Shown in pieces: positions 14,740 to 22,122 of a DNA stretch of 46,468 bases. This DNA is from a virus. The notes under the pieces were generated by a model that had not been told where the DNA came from, made no database searches, and worked only from the letters and a program-made list of their open reading frames with translations. The position numbers and the translations under genes are program-made. Position 1 is the stretch's first letter. Each line of letters begins with the position of its first letter. The stretch lies in IMG/VR virus record IMGVR_UViG_3300044981_000235, positions 1 through 46,468 of that record. One strand, written 5' to 3'.

Positions 14740-16045
14740 GGTAGGCAAGACCACCTCGGGCGCCTACGAGATGGCCCTGCACCTGACCGGCAGGTATCCC
14801 CGATGGTGGCCCGGCAAGCGCTTCGCGGGGCCCGTCAAGGCGTGGAGCTGCGGCCTGAACAACGTCAAGGTGCGCGACTCGCTGCAAGCCGAGATGTGCG
14901 GCCTGATCGTCAGAGACCCCAAAGCCGCCGCCGATGAGATTGTCGGCCTGGGCACGGGGATGCTGCCGCTCGATTGCATCCTCGGCAAGCCGCGGCCGAA
15001 AGCCGGAGTCACCGACGCCTTCGACACGGTACACGTGCGGCACGCGAGTGGTGGCGTCTCCGTCCTGCTGTTCAAAAGCTACGACGCCGGCGTGGATTCG
15101 TTCAGTGCCGAAAACCTGGACGTGATCCACCTGGACGAAGAGTGCCCGCAGGACATCTGGACCGAGTGCCTGCTCAGAACCATGACCCGCAACGGGATCA
15201 TGTACCTGACGGCCACGCCCCTGCTCGGCATGACCGAAGTCTGCGTCTCGCTGATGCAGGCCTATGAGACTCAAGGCCCTCTTCACGAGCACTCCTCCGC
15301 CACATACGTGACGATGGCTTCGTGGGATGACGCCCCGCACCTCACGGAGCAGGCCAAGAAAGACCTGGAGAAGGAGATTCCAGCCTATCAGCGGGACGCC
15401 CGCATGCGCGGCATTCCGCAACTGGGCGCGGGGGCCATTTACCCGATCGAGGAATCGGCCATCAAGGAAGACCCGCAGGAGATCCCCGACTTCTGGCCGC
15501 GCAGTTGGGCCATGGACGTGGGCAACAACACCGCCGTGCTGTGGGGCGCCCACGACCGCGCAAGCGGCGTCTACCACATCTACCGCGAGTACTTCCGCTC
15601 GGGCGATGTGGAAGCCGTCCCGCCGAGTATCCACGCCGCGGCGATTAAAGGCTTCAAGGACAAAGACAAGTGGATGCCGGGGGTGATCGACCCGGCGGCG
15701 CGCGGCAGGAGCCAGACCGATGGCAACAACCTGCTCCAGATGTACACGGACCTGGGCCTCGACGTGACCCCCTCCCAGAACGCCGTCGAGAGCGGCATTC
15801 AGGAAGTCCTCGACGCCTTCTCCACCGGCAAGCTGAAAATCTCCGCCACCTGCCAAACCTTCTGGAGCGAATTCCGGCTCTACCAGCGCGACAAAAACGG
15901 CAAGGTCAAGAAGACCCGCGATCATTGCATGGACGCGCTCAGGTATTTTTGGCTCAGCGGCCGCGACATCATGCGGACACGCCCCGCGCCGCAGGGCACC
16001 GGGCAGTCCGGAGCGGCGGGCACGCCGGGATCGTGGATGGCGTAG
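14504..16045 (+). CDS. terL: Large terminase subunit (terL), DNA-packaging ATPase/nuclease
   Basis: 513 residues. Walker A AGNKVGKTT (76-84) and Walker B VIHLDEE (207-213, with catalytic Glu), then coupling motif TATPLLG (236-242). The C-terminal RNase-H-fold nuclease has acidic residues at AMDVG (D338), VIDPAA (D396) and TRDHCMDALRYFW (D473/D477). Cuts concatemeric DNA and drives it through the portal during head filling. Length is normal for the family. ATG 14504 lies inside the terS frame, giving a 236-base overlap; a later start would lose the conserved N-terminus. The stop abuts the stop of a minus-strand gene. Confidence 0.93.
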   Translation: MNGFATPDLLPLRQLTPETQAALLDPRTRSQALKIHQYNRMEYLFPEEGALNRHLYRKHSQFFQAGAVRRCRAFLAGNKVGKTTSGAYEMALHLTGRYPRWWPGKRFAGPVKAWSCGLNNVKVRDSLQAEMCGLIVRDPKAAADEIVGLGTGMLPLDCILGKPRPKAGVTDAFDTVHVRHASGGVSVLLFKSYDAGVDSFSAENLDVIHLDEECPQDIWTECLLRTMTRNGIMYLTATPLLGMTEVCVSLMQAYETQGPLHEHSSATYVTMASWDDAPHLTEQAKKDLEKEIPAYQRDARMRGIPQLGAGAIYPIEESAIKEDPQEIPDFWPRSWAMDVGNNTAVLWGAHDRASGVYHIYREYFRSGDVEAVPPSIHAAAIKGFKDKDKWMPGVIDPAARGRSQTDGNNLLQMYTDLGLDVTPSQNAVESGIQEVLDAFSTGKLKISATCQTFWSEFRLYQRDKNGKVKKTRDHCMDALRYFWLSGRDIMRTRPAPQGTGQSGAAGTPGSWMA

Positions 16046-16378
16046 CTACAGCAACGGCCTCGACAGCGCCTCGCCCACGGCTTCAAACACGGCCTGAATC
16101 TCCGGGGCCATCAGTTCCAGTGTGGCGGGCAGCGGCTGGCCCGAGAACGGATCGACCCCTCCCGCCGCGGACCAGAAGGCGTAGAAGGCGACCTCGGCCC
16201 GGGTCTGGCCCGCCTGGGGATTGTAGAGCACCGGCACGATGGGACATGGCGGCCGAAAGAACCCCGGTGGATCGAACGGCGGCCGGAATGGTTCGGGTCC
16301 GGGACGGTTGGGCGGCTCGAAAGGCCCCGGCGGGTGCTCGGGGAAGTGCGGCGGTCCTCCGTGAAAAGGCGGTGGCAT
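16046..16378 (-). CDS. Proline-rich small protein, 110 residues
   Basis: ATG 16378 gives MPPPFHGGPPHFPEHPPGPF; a TTG upstream could add eight residues. The first half is Pro/Phe/Gly-rich, the second half ordered-looking (FYAFWSAAGGVDPFSGQPLP, LMAPEIQAVFEAVGEALSRP). No signal peptide or domain recognised. It is convergent with terL and the stops are adjacent without a spacer. Confidence 0.55.
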   Translation of the reverse strand: MPPPFHGGPPHFPEHPPGPFEPPNRPGPEPFRPPFDPPGFFRPPCPIVPVLYNPQAGQTRAEVAFYAFWSAAGGVDPFSGQPLPATLELMAPEIQAVFEAVGEALSRPLL

Positions 16379-16458
16379 AGAGCCATCGTACCGCCGCCGC
16401 AATTACGATGGGGAGTTATGACGGGCAGTACGGAGGATGCCCCCACGGACATTTGGCG

Positions 16459-16486
16459 TTGACAAACTAAGCGAACCCACTACACT
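16459..16486 (+). promoter_or_regulatory. Sigma-70-type promoter
   Basis: TTGACA (16459-16464), 16-base spacer, TACACT (16481-16486), a near-consensus vegetative promoter and the best one in the window. Transcription would begin near 16493, about 70 bases before the gene at 16562, and should serve the accessory genes. It faces away from the proline-rich minus-strand gene. Confidence 0.7.
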
Positions 16487-16561
16487 CCAAATCCGCTCTC
16501 TCGCCGGGATTCGTTAGCCCCCGGCTGACGTAGTACGTGCAATCTCCCCGCAGAATAGTAT

Positions 16562-17092
16562 ATGCCGCATTTCACCAGACCGGTCAAGCAAGATTCCCCG
16601 CCGCCTCCTCCGAAAGAACTGACGCTGGCGCAGATTGCCAGGCGCCTGCTGGCCGACATGGGCCCGCTGGCTCCTCCATGCGTGTTGGTATCGTCGGCGC
16701 GCGGCGAGCGGCTGGGCAGAACGGTGTCGGCGCCGGGCGGGCATGTGCTGCTCGACCGGCAACCGTACTGCGTAGTCCTCGTGCCGATCAAGGATCTGAC
16801 GCTCGACATTGCGGAGTTGGCCCTCCGGTACCTGGTTCCTATCGCGCACATTCTCACGAACCGGGCGCGGAAGTGCGGCGCGGAGCGTGGGGTCCCTGGC
16901 AAGATCGTAGTCTGCTCGCTGGCCTATTCGCACGTGGGGCAGGAGCGCGTGGAAGACCACGGCCCGGGCTTGTCGCTCATGGCCTCACCGGAATGGCACA
17001 GGCCGGATTACGTGCGGATCAAGTTCGAGATCCTGTACGGGTGGATGCCGGCCAAGGAATCGGGCAAAGAGCCGGCTGCCGGAGCGGGCTGA
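16562..17092 (+). CDS. Unknown soluble protein, 176 residues
   Basis: MPHFTRPVKQDSPPPPPKEL, then an ordered alpha/beta protein (LLADMGPLAPPCVLVSSARG, DRQPYCVVLVPIKDLTLDIA, PGKIVVCSLAYSHVGQERVE). The C-terminus contains YVRIKFEILYGWMP. No signal peptide or known motif. It is preceded by the best host-type promoter in the window, suggesting expression independent of the phage sigma factors. Confidence 0.68.
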   Translation: MPHFTRPVKQDSPPPPPKELTLAQIARRLLADMGPLAPPCVLVSSARGERLGRTVSAPGGHVLLDRQPYCVVLVPIKDLTLDIAELALRYLVPIAHILTNRARKCGAERGVPGKIVVCSLAYSHVGQERVEDHGPGLSLMASPEWHRPDYVRIKFEILYGWMPAKESGKEPAAGAG

Positions 17093-17102
17093 TTCCCGGC
17101 CG

Positions 17103-17144
17103 GGCCCCGTTGACTGCCGCTCGCGCTTTCCTCCGCACGGGGCC
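17103..17144. terminator. Hairpin between convergent genes
   Basis: GGCCCCGT (17103-17110) pairs with ACGGGGCC (17137-17144) around a 26-base loop, between the end of the gene at 16562-17092 and the end of the minus gene at 17246. No long T-run follows closely, so efficiency is doubtful. Confidence 0.35.
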
Positions 17145-17245
17145 ACGCTTCGGATCTTTCTTCGCTCGCAACGGGCTGACTCTTATCTTCGCATTTTAGG
17201 ATCGGACGGTTCGCGCGCAACGCTGGTGTTTCGCCGCCGCGTTAT

Positions 17246-17497
17246 TCATTCGATGAGGTGGCCCATGTGTTCGCAGACGTACCAGCCGTCGCTGAGGTTA
17301 GTGTAACCCAATCGCCGGGCTTCCCTGCGCAACAGCCGGTAGAACGACTTCGAGGAGCACGGTGTTGGAGCGCGAGGCAGTCCATCGACCGGCGGCCACT
17401 CCACAAACACCGCAGCCGGATACTCCGTCAGGTTGGTCGGTTCGTCGCCCGGCTCGGGACACTCCCGCTCGATCAGAAACTGCACTTCGCGCACCAT
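17246..17497 (-). CDS. Small protein, 83 residues, head-to-head with GroES-like gene
   Basis: MVREVQFLIERECPEPGDEP, then FVEWPPVDGLPRAPTPC and a Trp/Tyr-containing C-terminal helix (FYRLLRREARRLGYTNLSDG, WYVCEHMGHLIE). No known domain, but composition is clearly protein-like. Its ATG is only five bases from the ATG of the opposite-strand GroES-like gene, so both initiation regions overlap coding sequence. Confidence 0.68.
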   Translation of the reverse strand: MVREVQFLIERECPEPGDEPTNLTEYPAAVFVEWPPVDGLPRAPTPCSSKSFYRLLRREARRLGYTNLSDGWYVCEHMGHLIE

Positions 17498-17502
17498 AGC
17501 TT

Positions 17503-17889
17503 ATGATTGCATTCACACCCCTCTTCGATTATCTGCTGGTAGAACCAATTCCCGAATCGGCCTCCATGCGGAACGGCTTGCACCTTCCCATGGCGACCAA
17601 CGACGACAAACACAAGTTCGCCTCCCACATGCACGGCAAGTTGCTGCGCGGCTTAGTTATTGCCGCCGGCCCCGGCGATATCTGCAAGAAGTGCCACGGG
17701 GAAGCCGGGCATAACGGCTGCCAACGCTGCTTCGGCAAAGGGCGCCTGCCGATGAACGTGAAGGCGGGCGACATCGTGATCTACCCGCACCGCGAGGCTG
17801 AAGTCAGAGGCCATACGATCACGCGGGAAGGCAAGGACTACTTGCTCATCAACGAGGAACAGTGGGCCGTGGGGGTGATCGAAGCATGA
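17503..17889 (+). CDS. GroES-like co-chaperonin with DnaJ-type zinc-finger insertion
   Basis: 128 residues with the GroES pattern: an N-terminal beta strand (FTPLFDYLLVEPIPES), a mobile-loop-like region (MRNGLHLPMATNDDKHKF), G-x-V-I-A-A-G-PG (about 50-58), and VKAGDIVIYPHREAEV then DYLLINEEQ...VGVIE. GroES caps GroEL and helps fold proteins; phages encode variants to fold large capsid proteins. Here residues 61-80 hold CKKCHGEAG...CQRCFGKG, two CxxC pairs with the CxxCxGxG flavour of DnaJ zinc centres, placed where GroES has a short loop. ATGA overlap to the next gene. Confidence 0.78.
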   Translation: MIAFTPLFDYLLVEPIPESASMRNGLHLPMATNDDKHKFASHMHGKLLRGLVIAAGPGDICKKCHGEAGHNGCQRCFGKGRLPMNVKAGDIVIYPHREAEVRGHTITREGKDYLLINEEQWAVGVIEA

Positions 17890-18374
17890 AAAACGTATTC
17901 ACCGAAGCGGACGCGGAATCTCAGGCGGAGGCCATCGCGGCGGCCGCCGCCATCGCCATCGCTGAAAAACTGACCGTGCCGGCAAAACACATTTATGCGG
18001 ATCTGAATCTCGGCAAAAGGTCCCTGCGGCGCGGCGATTACTTGGACGGCTTCGGCGAGCTTTCGCAGACCGTCATGGCACCCGTCGAGTTCCGGACGAT
18101 GGACTTCCGTCTTATGGAGCCGGGCGCCTTCCTCGAACGATACTTCCAGGAAGCCGTCGAGAGCCTCGGCCGGCAACTCAGCGAAAGCGGTGTGGGCGTA
18201 GCTACCTTCGATCTGCCGGCGCCGTGCGGCGTTTTCTGCAAGGCGCGAGCGGTATACAACGGGGTCGCCGTGCGATTCGTAGGCGGATACGATATCGCGG
18301 CCGATTCCTTTGTGGGCCGCATCGATGTGCTCTTCGCCCACCGCACCGCCGAACCGGCAACCCTGGCGGCATAG
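17886..18374 (+). CDS. Unknown protein, 162 residues, coupled to GroES-like gene
   Basis: ATG 17886 overlaps the GroES-like TGA. MKNVFTEADAESQAEAIAAA, with Ala-rich N-terminal helices, then an alpha/beta region (VMAPVEFRTMDFRLMEPGAF; VGVATFDLPAPCGVFCKARA; VRFVGGYDIAADSFVGRIDV). No signal peptide despite the Ala-rich start. Coupling suggests joint expression with the chaperonin-like protein. Confidence 0.68.
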   Translation: MKNVFTEADAESQAEAIAAAAAIAIAEKLTVPAKHIYADLNLGKRSLRRGDYLDGFGELSQTVMAPVEFRTMDFRLMEPGAFLERYFQEAVESLGRQLSESGVGVATFDLPAPCGVFCKARAVYNGVAVRFVGGYDIAADSFVGRIDVLFAHRTAEPATLAA

Positions 18375-18376
18375 CT

Positions 18377-18559
18377 ATGCTCACCAAAGCGGAAGTTTCG
18401 GACCTCAGATCCCACATCGACCGCGTAGTGCGGACGGCCCTGGAAGAGCAGACCGCCAGCATGGTCCACTCGCACGCCAAGGACAAGCTGAACGACTTCC
18501 TCTGGCACCAGGAATTCGACAACAAGCCGGAAACGGCATCGGTCAAGGAGCAACCATGA
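18377..18559 (+). CDS. Small helical protein, 60 residues
   Basis: MLTKAEVSDLRSHIDRVVRT, then a His/Lys-containing helix (MVHSHAKDKLNDFLWHQEFD) and KEQP. It starts two bases after the previous stop and its TGA overlaps the next ATG (ATGA). Unrecognised. Confidence 0.62.
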   Translation: MLTKAEVSDLRSHIDRVVRTALEEQTASMVHSHAKDKLNDFLWHQEFDNKPETASVKEQP

Positions 18560-18879
18560 AACACGTAACCGCCTCCGCCAGGAAGTCTTCCAAGTCTTCG
18601 GGCAAAGGCAAAGGCAAGACCCACCACGTCACCATTACCCCCATGGATAACGGGGGCTTCACCGTCGAGCATCACATGAAGGGCAAAGATCCCCAGAAGC
18701 CTTGGGAGATGCCGCCCCCGACGACCACCGCGCATGAAGACCAGGCCGGAATGCAGCAGCAGGTAGGCAGCATCTTCCCGCCCGACGACAATAGCGCGGA
18801 AGGCGGAGGGGACGCGGGCGGAGCTGGTGCTGGTGGTGCTGCCGGAGCTGCGCCGATGCCGGACGCTCAAGCGGCGTAA
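18556..18879 (+). CDS. Low-complexity protein, paralogue of gene at 20.1 kb
   Basis: 107 residues: Lys/Ser-rich N-terminus (KHVTASARKSSKSSGKGKGK), core HHVTITPMDNGGFTVEHHMK, a Pro/Thr stretch, and a Gly/Ala-rich end. The core resembles VKVHIQPLDSGFKVTHVMHP of the 95-residue protein at 20076, so the two are likely paralogues (HVTITPMD..GFTVEHHM versus VHIQPLDSGFKVTHVM). Role unknown. Confidence 0.65.
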   Translation: MKHVTASARKSSKSSGKGKGKTHHVTITPMDNGGFTVEHHMKGKDPQKPWEMPPPTTTAHEDQAGMQQQVGSIFPPDDNSAEGGGDAGGAGAGGAAGAAPMPDAQAA

Positions 18880-19066
18880 GATTGAAGAGGCCGCACGCGG
18901 TGTAGCCATCGAGACCCGATCCATGGTCGGGCGAGGGAAAGCGCCACTTAGCGGGCGGCCATCAAGATCGACTTTCGGGGGCAAACGTCAGCCCAGCTAC
19001 CTGACGGGGCGGCGGTTGGCCATCGAGTACGCAACTGCGATTGTTCCCGCCCCCGATCCGCCTCTC

Positions 19067-19120
19067 ATGGCACCCCTCAATCCCATGCCGCTCTCCAAGC
19101 CCCCGAAGATTGAAAGTTAG
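19067..19120 (+). pseudogene. Orphan 5' fragment resembling the gene at 20076
   Basis: Codes MAPLNPMPLSKPPKIES then stops. The neighbouring gene at 20076 begins MSPMKPMPLPKPPKMTS, and the DNA between CCCATGCCGCT and CCCCGAAGAT is nearly identical. It looks like a duplicated or truncated start of that gene. The surrounding stretch 18880-19171 has no convincing gene: a continuous + frame exists from 18827 but has shadow-like composition. Confidence 0.5.
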
Positions 19121-19171
19121 GTGAGCACCGGGAGGCCCGATGCAGGCAAGCAAAGGGGGGAAAATGGAGCC

Positions 19172-19546
19172 ATGAGCCACAGCCGCGGCGTGCTGCACAA
19201 GGCCCGCTTCTGCCCCTGGTGCGGATTAGATCGCCTGGAGAGAGACACGCTGCCGGCCGGAGGCTCGCGCGTCGAATTCATCTGCACGTCCTGCGGCGTT
19301 CCCTTCGCCATCACGCCCAGCACCAGACGGCAGCGCGCCTCTGCCATGTTCGCCGCCGAGCGGAGGCAACGGGTCAACCAAAACGGCCCCAGCGACATGC
19401 GGGAAGATCGGCTCTTTGCCAAGGCGTGCCACGCGAAGTGGAAGGAGTTCAAGCGGCTGGGAAAACTCTTCACGCGGGATTCGATGCGCGCTTGGATTGG
19501 CAGCCCAGAGGCCGAGGCATTGCGGAAGGAACTTGAGGGCCAGTAA
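19172..19546 (+). CDS. Zinc-ribbon protein, 124 residues
   Basis: Start at ATG 19172 with GGAG four bases upstream; GTG 19121 would add 17 residues of unlikely composition. ARFCPWCGLDRLE and EFICTSCGVPFAI give two CxxC pairs for zinc. The C-terminus is charged and helical (LFAKACHAKWKEFKRLGKLF, SPEAEALRKELEGQ). Possibly a nucleic-acid-binding accessory protein. Confidence 0.7.
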   Translation: MSHSRGVLHKARFCPWCGLDRLERDTLPAGGSRVEFICTSCGVPFAITPSTRRQRASAMFAAERRQRVNQNGPSDMREDRLFAKACHAKWKEFKRLGKLFTRDSMRAWIGSPEAEALRKELEGQ

Positions 19547-19567
19547 AAAACATTCGGATACCGGCAG

Positions 19568-19641
19568 TGGCGGGAGCGGGATTTGAACCGGCGGCCTTTG
19601 GGTTATGGGCCCAACGAGCTACCAGACTGCTCTATCCCGCT
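19568..19641 (-). tRNA. Initiator-type tRNA-fMet (anticodon CAT)
   Basis: Acceptor stem 2-7 GCGGGA pairs with TCCCGC, with A1 opposite C72 unpaired, an initiator hallmark. The D arm reads GAGCAGTCTGGTAGCTC. The anticodon stem TTGGG/CCCAA contributes the three consecutive G:C pairs GGG/CCC that define initiator tRNAs, around loop CCCATAA with anticodon CAT. The T arm GCCGG-TTCAAAT-CCCGC has one C:C mismatch. Odd points: base 33 is C instead of the near-universal T, and CCA is not encoded (A-CTG follows). 74 bases. Confidence 0.85.
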
Positions 19642-19829
19642 GTTTGGATTCTACCAGAGCCACGTTCCGGCGGTTGCGTGCTTCCATCAGCTCCAGCGCT
19701 CGGCCAGATACTCCTTGCGGAATCTCCGGTATCCGGCCACTCGTCGGGCATCGGCAACCAGACCACGCGCCGCTGGCCCTCATCTTCGTAGGGGAACGGG
19801 ACATCCAGCGCAGGCGGCTGCGTAGTTCC

Positions 19830-20057
19830 TCAGATCACACCCAGATCCCGAAGGAGCGTGGCGATAAGGTCACCCGTCACGTAGTCGTACACGCCGTCGT
19901 AGTCCGCCACTTCGCCGCCGCAATCGAAGCAGGCCAGCAGGCCGTGGTTCTCCTTCACGAACTCAACCTGCCACGGCTCAGGGGCGCCCATGAAAACGGT
20001 GGTAACGATGGCCACGTTGTCCGAGTGATCCTTGCAGATACATCGCTTCCACGCCAT
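19830..20057 (-). CDS. Small Cys-containing protein, 75 residues
   Basis: ATG 20057 (MAWKRCICKDHSDNVAIVTT); TTG 20066 could add three residues. It contains LLACFDCGGEVADYDGVYDY and ends LLRDLGVI. The CxC and CxxC suggest metal binding. It faces the + gene at 20076 with 18 bases between starts. The stretch between it and the tRNA (19642-19829) shows no convincing gene. Confidence 0.65.
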   Translation of the reverse strand: MAWKRCICKDHSDNVAIVTTVFMGAPEPWQVEFVKENHGLLACFDCGGEVADYDGVYDYVTGDLIATLLRDLGVI

Positions 20058-20075
20058 TTGGCCCAATGGTAACTC

Positions 20076-20363
20076 ATGTCACCTATGAAGCCCATGCCGC
20101 TTCCCAAGCCCCCGAAGATGACCTCGGTAAAGGCTGCTACGCCCAAGGTGCCCAAGATCGTAAAGGTGCATATACAGCCCTTGGACAGCGGGTTCAAGGT
20201 CACTCACGTGATGCACCCCAAGCCGGATAAGCAGTTCGTGTTTCACTCGCCCGCCAAAATGGTCCACAGCCTCAAACGCATCGAAAACAATTCGTGGCTG
20301 CGGCCCGGGACCGACATCGCGCCACGGCTGACGGCAGTAGAGAACCTGGGGATGGAAGCGTAG
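20076..20363 (+). CDS. Pro/Lys-rich small protein, 95 residues, paralogue of gene at 18.6 kb
   Basis: MSPMKPMPLPKPPKMTSVKA, then VKVHIQPLDSGFKVTHVMHP, KQFVFHSPAKMVHSLKRIEN and a short tail. Shares its middle motif with the protein at 18556 and its N-terminus with the fragment at 19067. Basic and probably nucleic-acid or protein binding; no family recognised. Confidence 0.68.
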   Translation: MSPMKPMPLPKPPKMTSVKAATPKVPKIVKVHIQPLDSGFKVTHVMHPKPDKQFVFHSPAKMVHSLKRIENNSWLRPGTDIAPRLTAVENLGMEA

Positions 20364-20372
20364 AATCGAAGC

Positions 20373-20579
20373 GTGAACGGCAGAACCAAGGGCTACTGGT
20401 ACAAGGCCGTCAAGTGGGGCCGCGTGTCCGCGCCCGTCCGCAATATCCCCTCGGTGCAGCGCGCAATCAAGCGCTGGCCGGACACCCCCGGCGTCGTCTG
20501 GACGCGCTACTTCAAGTGGGCACCGGCCTACAGCTACAGCCGATGTACATCCCCGTCAAGCACATCTTCGACCCCGTAA
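20373..20579 (+). CDS. Small aromatic/basic protein, 68 residues
   Basis: GTG start in the sequence TAGAATCGAAGC-GTG. MNGRTKGYWYKAVKWGRVSA, then RAIKRWPDTPGVVWTRYFKW; the last 12 residues overlap the next gene. Rich in W, Y, R and K. Unrecognised. The spacer resembles the TAGGCTGAAAGC seen before genes at 22.6 and 22.8 kb. Confidence 0.55.
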   Translation: MNGRTKGYWYKAVKWGRVSAPVRNIPSVQRAIKRWPDTPGVVWTRYFKWAPAYSYSRCTSPSSTSSTP

Positions 20580-20968
20580 CCGGCGAAAGCCTGGGCACCG
20601 TGCCGGTAGACGACATGGTGACCGGCCTCGTACTGGTACGGGAAGCGGCTGCGAGACGCGCCAACCCACGCTTATTCGAACCCCAGCCGCGCCGGTTGGA
20701 CGCCCGCGAGAAGGCCCTGGCGGACCAAGCCAATATGGCCCTGGCAATGCCGTTCGAGATGTCGATAGCGGGCAGCGCGAACGCCTTGCAGGTAATCGCA
20801 CGGCAGGCCACCCGCGTAATCGCCGCGCCGCGGAGAGCCTTCATCGAAGTCCCGCCCGAGAACTACTGGGACCGGGAGCCAAGCCCGTACCCCAAGGGCT
20901 ACCGCCTGGTGCCCGGGTTCTGCGATACCTGCGGAGCTTCGCCGGGAAGGTGCGGCTGCAAACGCTGA
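20543..20968 (+). CDS. Protein of 141 residues with C-terminal zinc knuckle
   Basis: ATG 20543: MYIPVKHIFDPVTGESLGTV, a helical middle (REKALADQANMALAMPFEMS), and a Cys-rich end FCDTCGASPGRCGCKR suggesting a small zinc site. Overlaps the preceding gene by 37 bases. The in-frame region upstream of this ATG is a shadow and was excluded. Confidence 0.68.
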   Translation: MYIPVKHIFDPVTGESLGTVPVDDMVTGLVLVREAAARRANPRLFEPQPRRLDAREKALADQANMALAMPFEMSIAGSANALQVIARQATRVIAAPRRAFIEVPPENYWDREPSPYPKGYRLVPGFCDTCGASPGRCGCKR

Positions 20969-20972
20969 CTGT

Positions 20973-21275
20973 TCACTCCCGAACGGGCGGTGGCGCGTTG
21001 GCAGACGATTGCGTGGCGTCCTCGCCAGCCTCGGGAACGGCGTCGGGCCGGCCGTTAAACCTCACGGAGACCCCACTGTTAGGCCACTGTCTCCGGCAGC
21101 GGTCCAATTCGTCGCACAGCTTTTTCGGCAGCCGCAACAACAGGTGAAGCGTTGCGACGGCACCCTGCGGCGTAAGCGTCAGATGCCCGGCGATGAAGTC
21201 GTACTCCACCTCGACGCCTGCGGCCAGAAACGATCCCGTCACATGCTTGTCGATGTCGCCCATGGCACCCAGCAT
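20973..21275 (-). CDS. Unknown protein, about 100 residues
   Basis: Starts at ATG 21275 or 21263 (MGDIDKHVTGSFLAAGVEVE); both lack a clear ribosome site. Contains FIAGHLTLTPQGAVATLHLL, LPKKLCDELDRCRRQWPN and an acidic tail. Frame is open further upstream with less convincing composition. Convergent with the gene ending at 20968, four bases apart. Confidence 0.58.
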   Translation of the reverse strand: MLGAMGDIDKHVTGSFLAAGVEVEYDFIAGHLTLTPQGAVATLHLLLRLPKKLCDELDRCRRQWPNSGVSVRFNGRPDAVPEAGEDATQSSANAPPPVRE

Positions 21276-21350
21276 ACCGCTGGCAACGGCACCGCGCACA
21301 GGCCCCCACGCTACTGAGCCGCTTCGGGAGAGAACAAGGAGCTTATTTCG

Positions 21351-21530
21351 ATGCACATAAATCCCGAGCATAAGGGCCTCTTCCACAAGGACGTTGGAGA
21401 GCCGGCCGATAAACCCATCACCGGCGCCGACGTGATGAAGGGCCTCGATTCCAGCGACCCCGCCGTGCGCCGCCGCGCCAACTTCGCCCGCATGGCCAAG
21501 CGCAAGTTCAAACCGCTGAAAAAGAAGTAA
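21351..21530 (+). CDS. Small basic phage protein, 59 residues
   Basis: AAGGAG nine bases before ATG 21351. MHINPEHKGLFHKDVGEPAD, then ITGADVMKGLDSSDPAVRRR and RMAKRKFKPLKKK. The Lys/Arg-rich end suggests nucleic-acid contact. The ribosome site is among the best in the region. Confidence 0.72.
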   Translation: MHINPEHKGLFHKDVGEPADKPITGADVMKGLDSSDPAVRRRANFARMAKRKFKPLKKK

Positions 21531-21538
21531 GCTCGGGT

Positions 21539-21691
21539 ATGCGCTGCCTGCCGAACGGCGAACCGTTGACCTGGAGCCTCTACGCCGCCGGGTTCCCGAC
21601 CTGTTGCGTGACGCACGCCCGCTTGTATTTCATGGTCATGTGGAACCTCGGGCGCAACCACGAGACGATCTACCGGTTTTCGATCAACTGA
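21539..21691 (+). CDS. Small protein, 50 residues
   Basis: ATG eight bases after the previous stop. MRCLPNGEPLTWSLYAAGFP, then TCCVTHARLYFMVMWNLGRN and HETIYRFSIN. Aromatic-rich and protein-like but unrecognised. Confidence 0.55.
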   Translation: MRCLPNGEPLTWSLYAAGFPTCCVTHARLYFMVMWNLGRNHETIYRFSIN

Positions 21692-21699
21692 CCCTCTCC

Positions 21700-21972
21700 A
21701 TGAAGCTGCTTCTCTCTCTTCTGCTGGTCACTCTCGCGTTCGCCTTCCAACTGCCGCAGCCGATCCCGCCTTTCCAAGGGGACGGCAATCCGCAGCACGA
21801 CGGGCAGCCGCGTTGGTGCCAGAACAAAGACGACGCGCACCTGCACAACTGCGAGTGCATGAAGACGGCCTGCGACCGCGACGGGCAGCCAGGCGGCGAT
21901 GAACGGCCGACCTGCAAGGTGTATTGCCGAAGGAACGCCTGCCGCTGCCAGAAGCCCTGTCAGACGGAGTAA
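21700..21972 (+). CDS. Secreted cysteine-rich small protein, 90 residues
   Basis: Signal peptide MKLLLSLLLVTLAFAFQLPQ, followed by a mature part with ten Cys in under 50 residues (RWCQNKDDAHLHNCECMKTA, CKVYCRRNACRCQKPC). It resembles disulfide-rich periplasmic or extracellular peptides. In a phage it may act at the envelope (exclusion, lysis timing). No named family. Confidence 0.68.
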   Translation: MKLLLSLLLVTLAFAFQLPQPIPPFQGDGNPQHDGQPRWCQNKDDAHLHNCECMKTACDRDGQPGGDERPTCKVYCRRNACRCQKPCQTE

Positions 21973-21981
21973 GCTGAAGCC

Positions 21982-22122
21982 ATGAAAGCCGCCCTCGCCA
22001 CCGTCTTTATCGTGGCCCTGTTCGCCATGGCCTACTCCTGCGAGTCCTGGAAATACAAGGAGTGCCGGAAGGTGGGCCACTCGACGCTCTATTGCGTGAG
22101 CAAGATCGGAAGCGACCAATGA
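21982..22122 (+). CDS. Small exported/membrane peptide, 46 residues
   Basis: MKAALATVFIVALFAMAYSC has a hydrophobic signal segment ending in a possible lipobox (AYSC). The rest is short and charged (ESWKYKECRKVGHSTLYC). The stop overlaps the next ATG (ATGA). Confidence 0.6.
   Translation: MKAALATVFIVALFAMAYSCESWKYKECRKVGHSTLYCVSKIGSDQ

Noticed and set aside
14498-15925. 475-residue minus-strand open frame opposite terL
   Set aside because: terL has Walker and nuclease motifs; the minus frame has none and is typical antisense of G+C-rich code.
18827-19120. 97-residue + strand frame
   Set aside because: Most of it is basic shadow-like sequence; only the last 17 codons resemble a real protein start, kept as a fragment.
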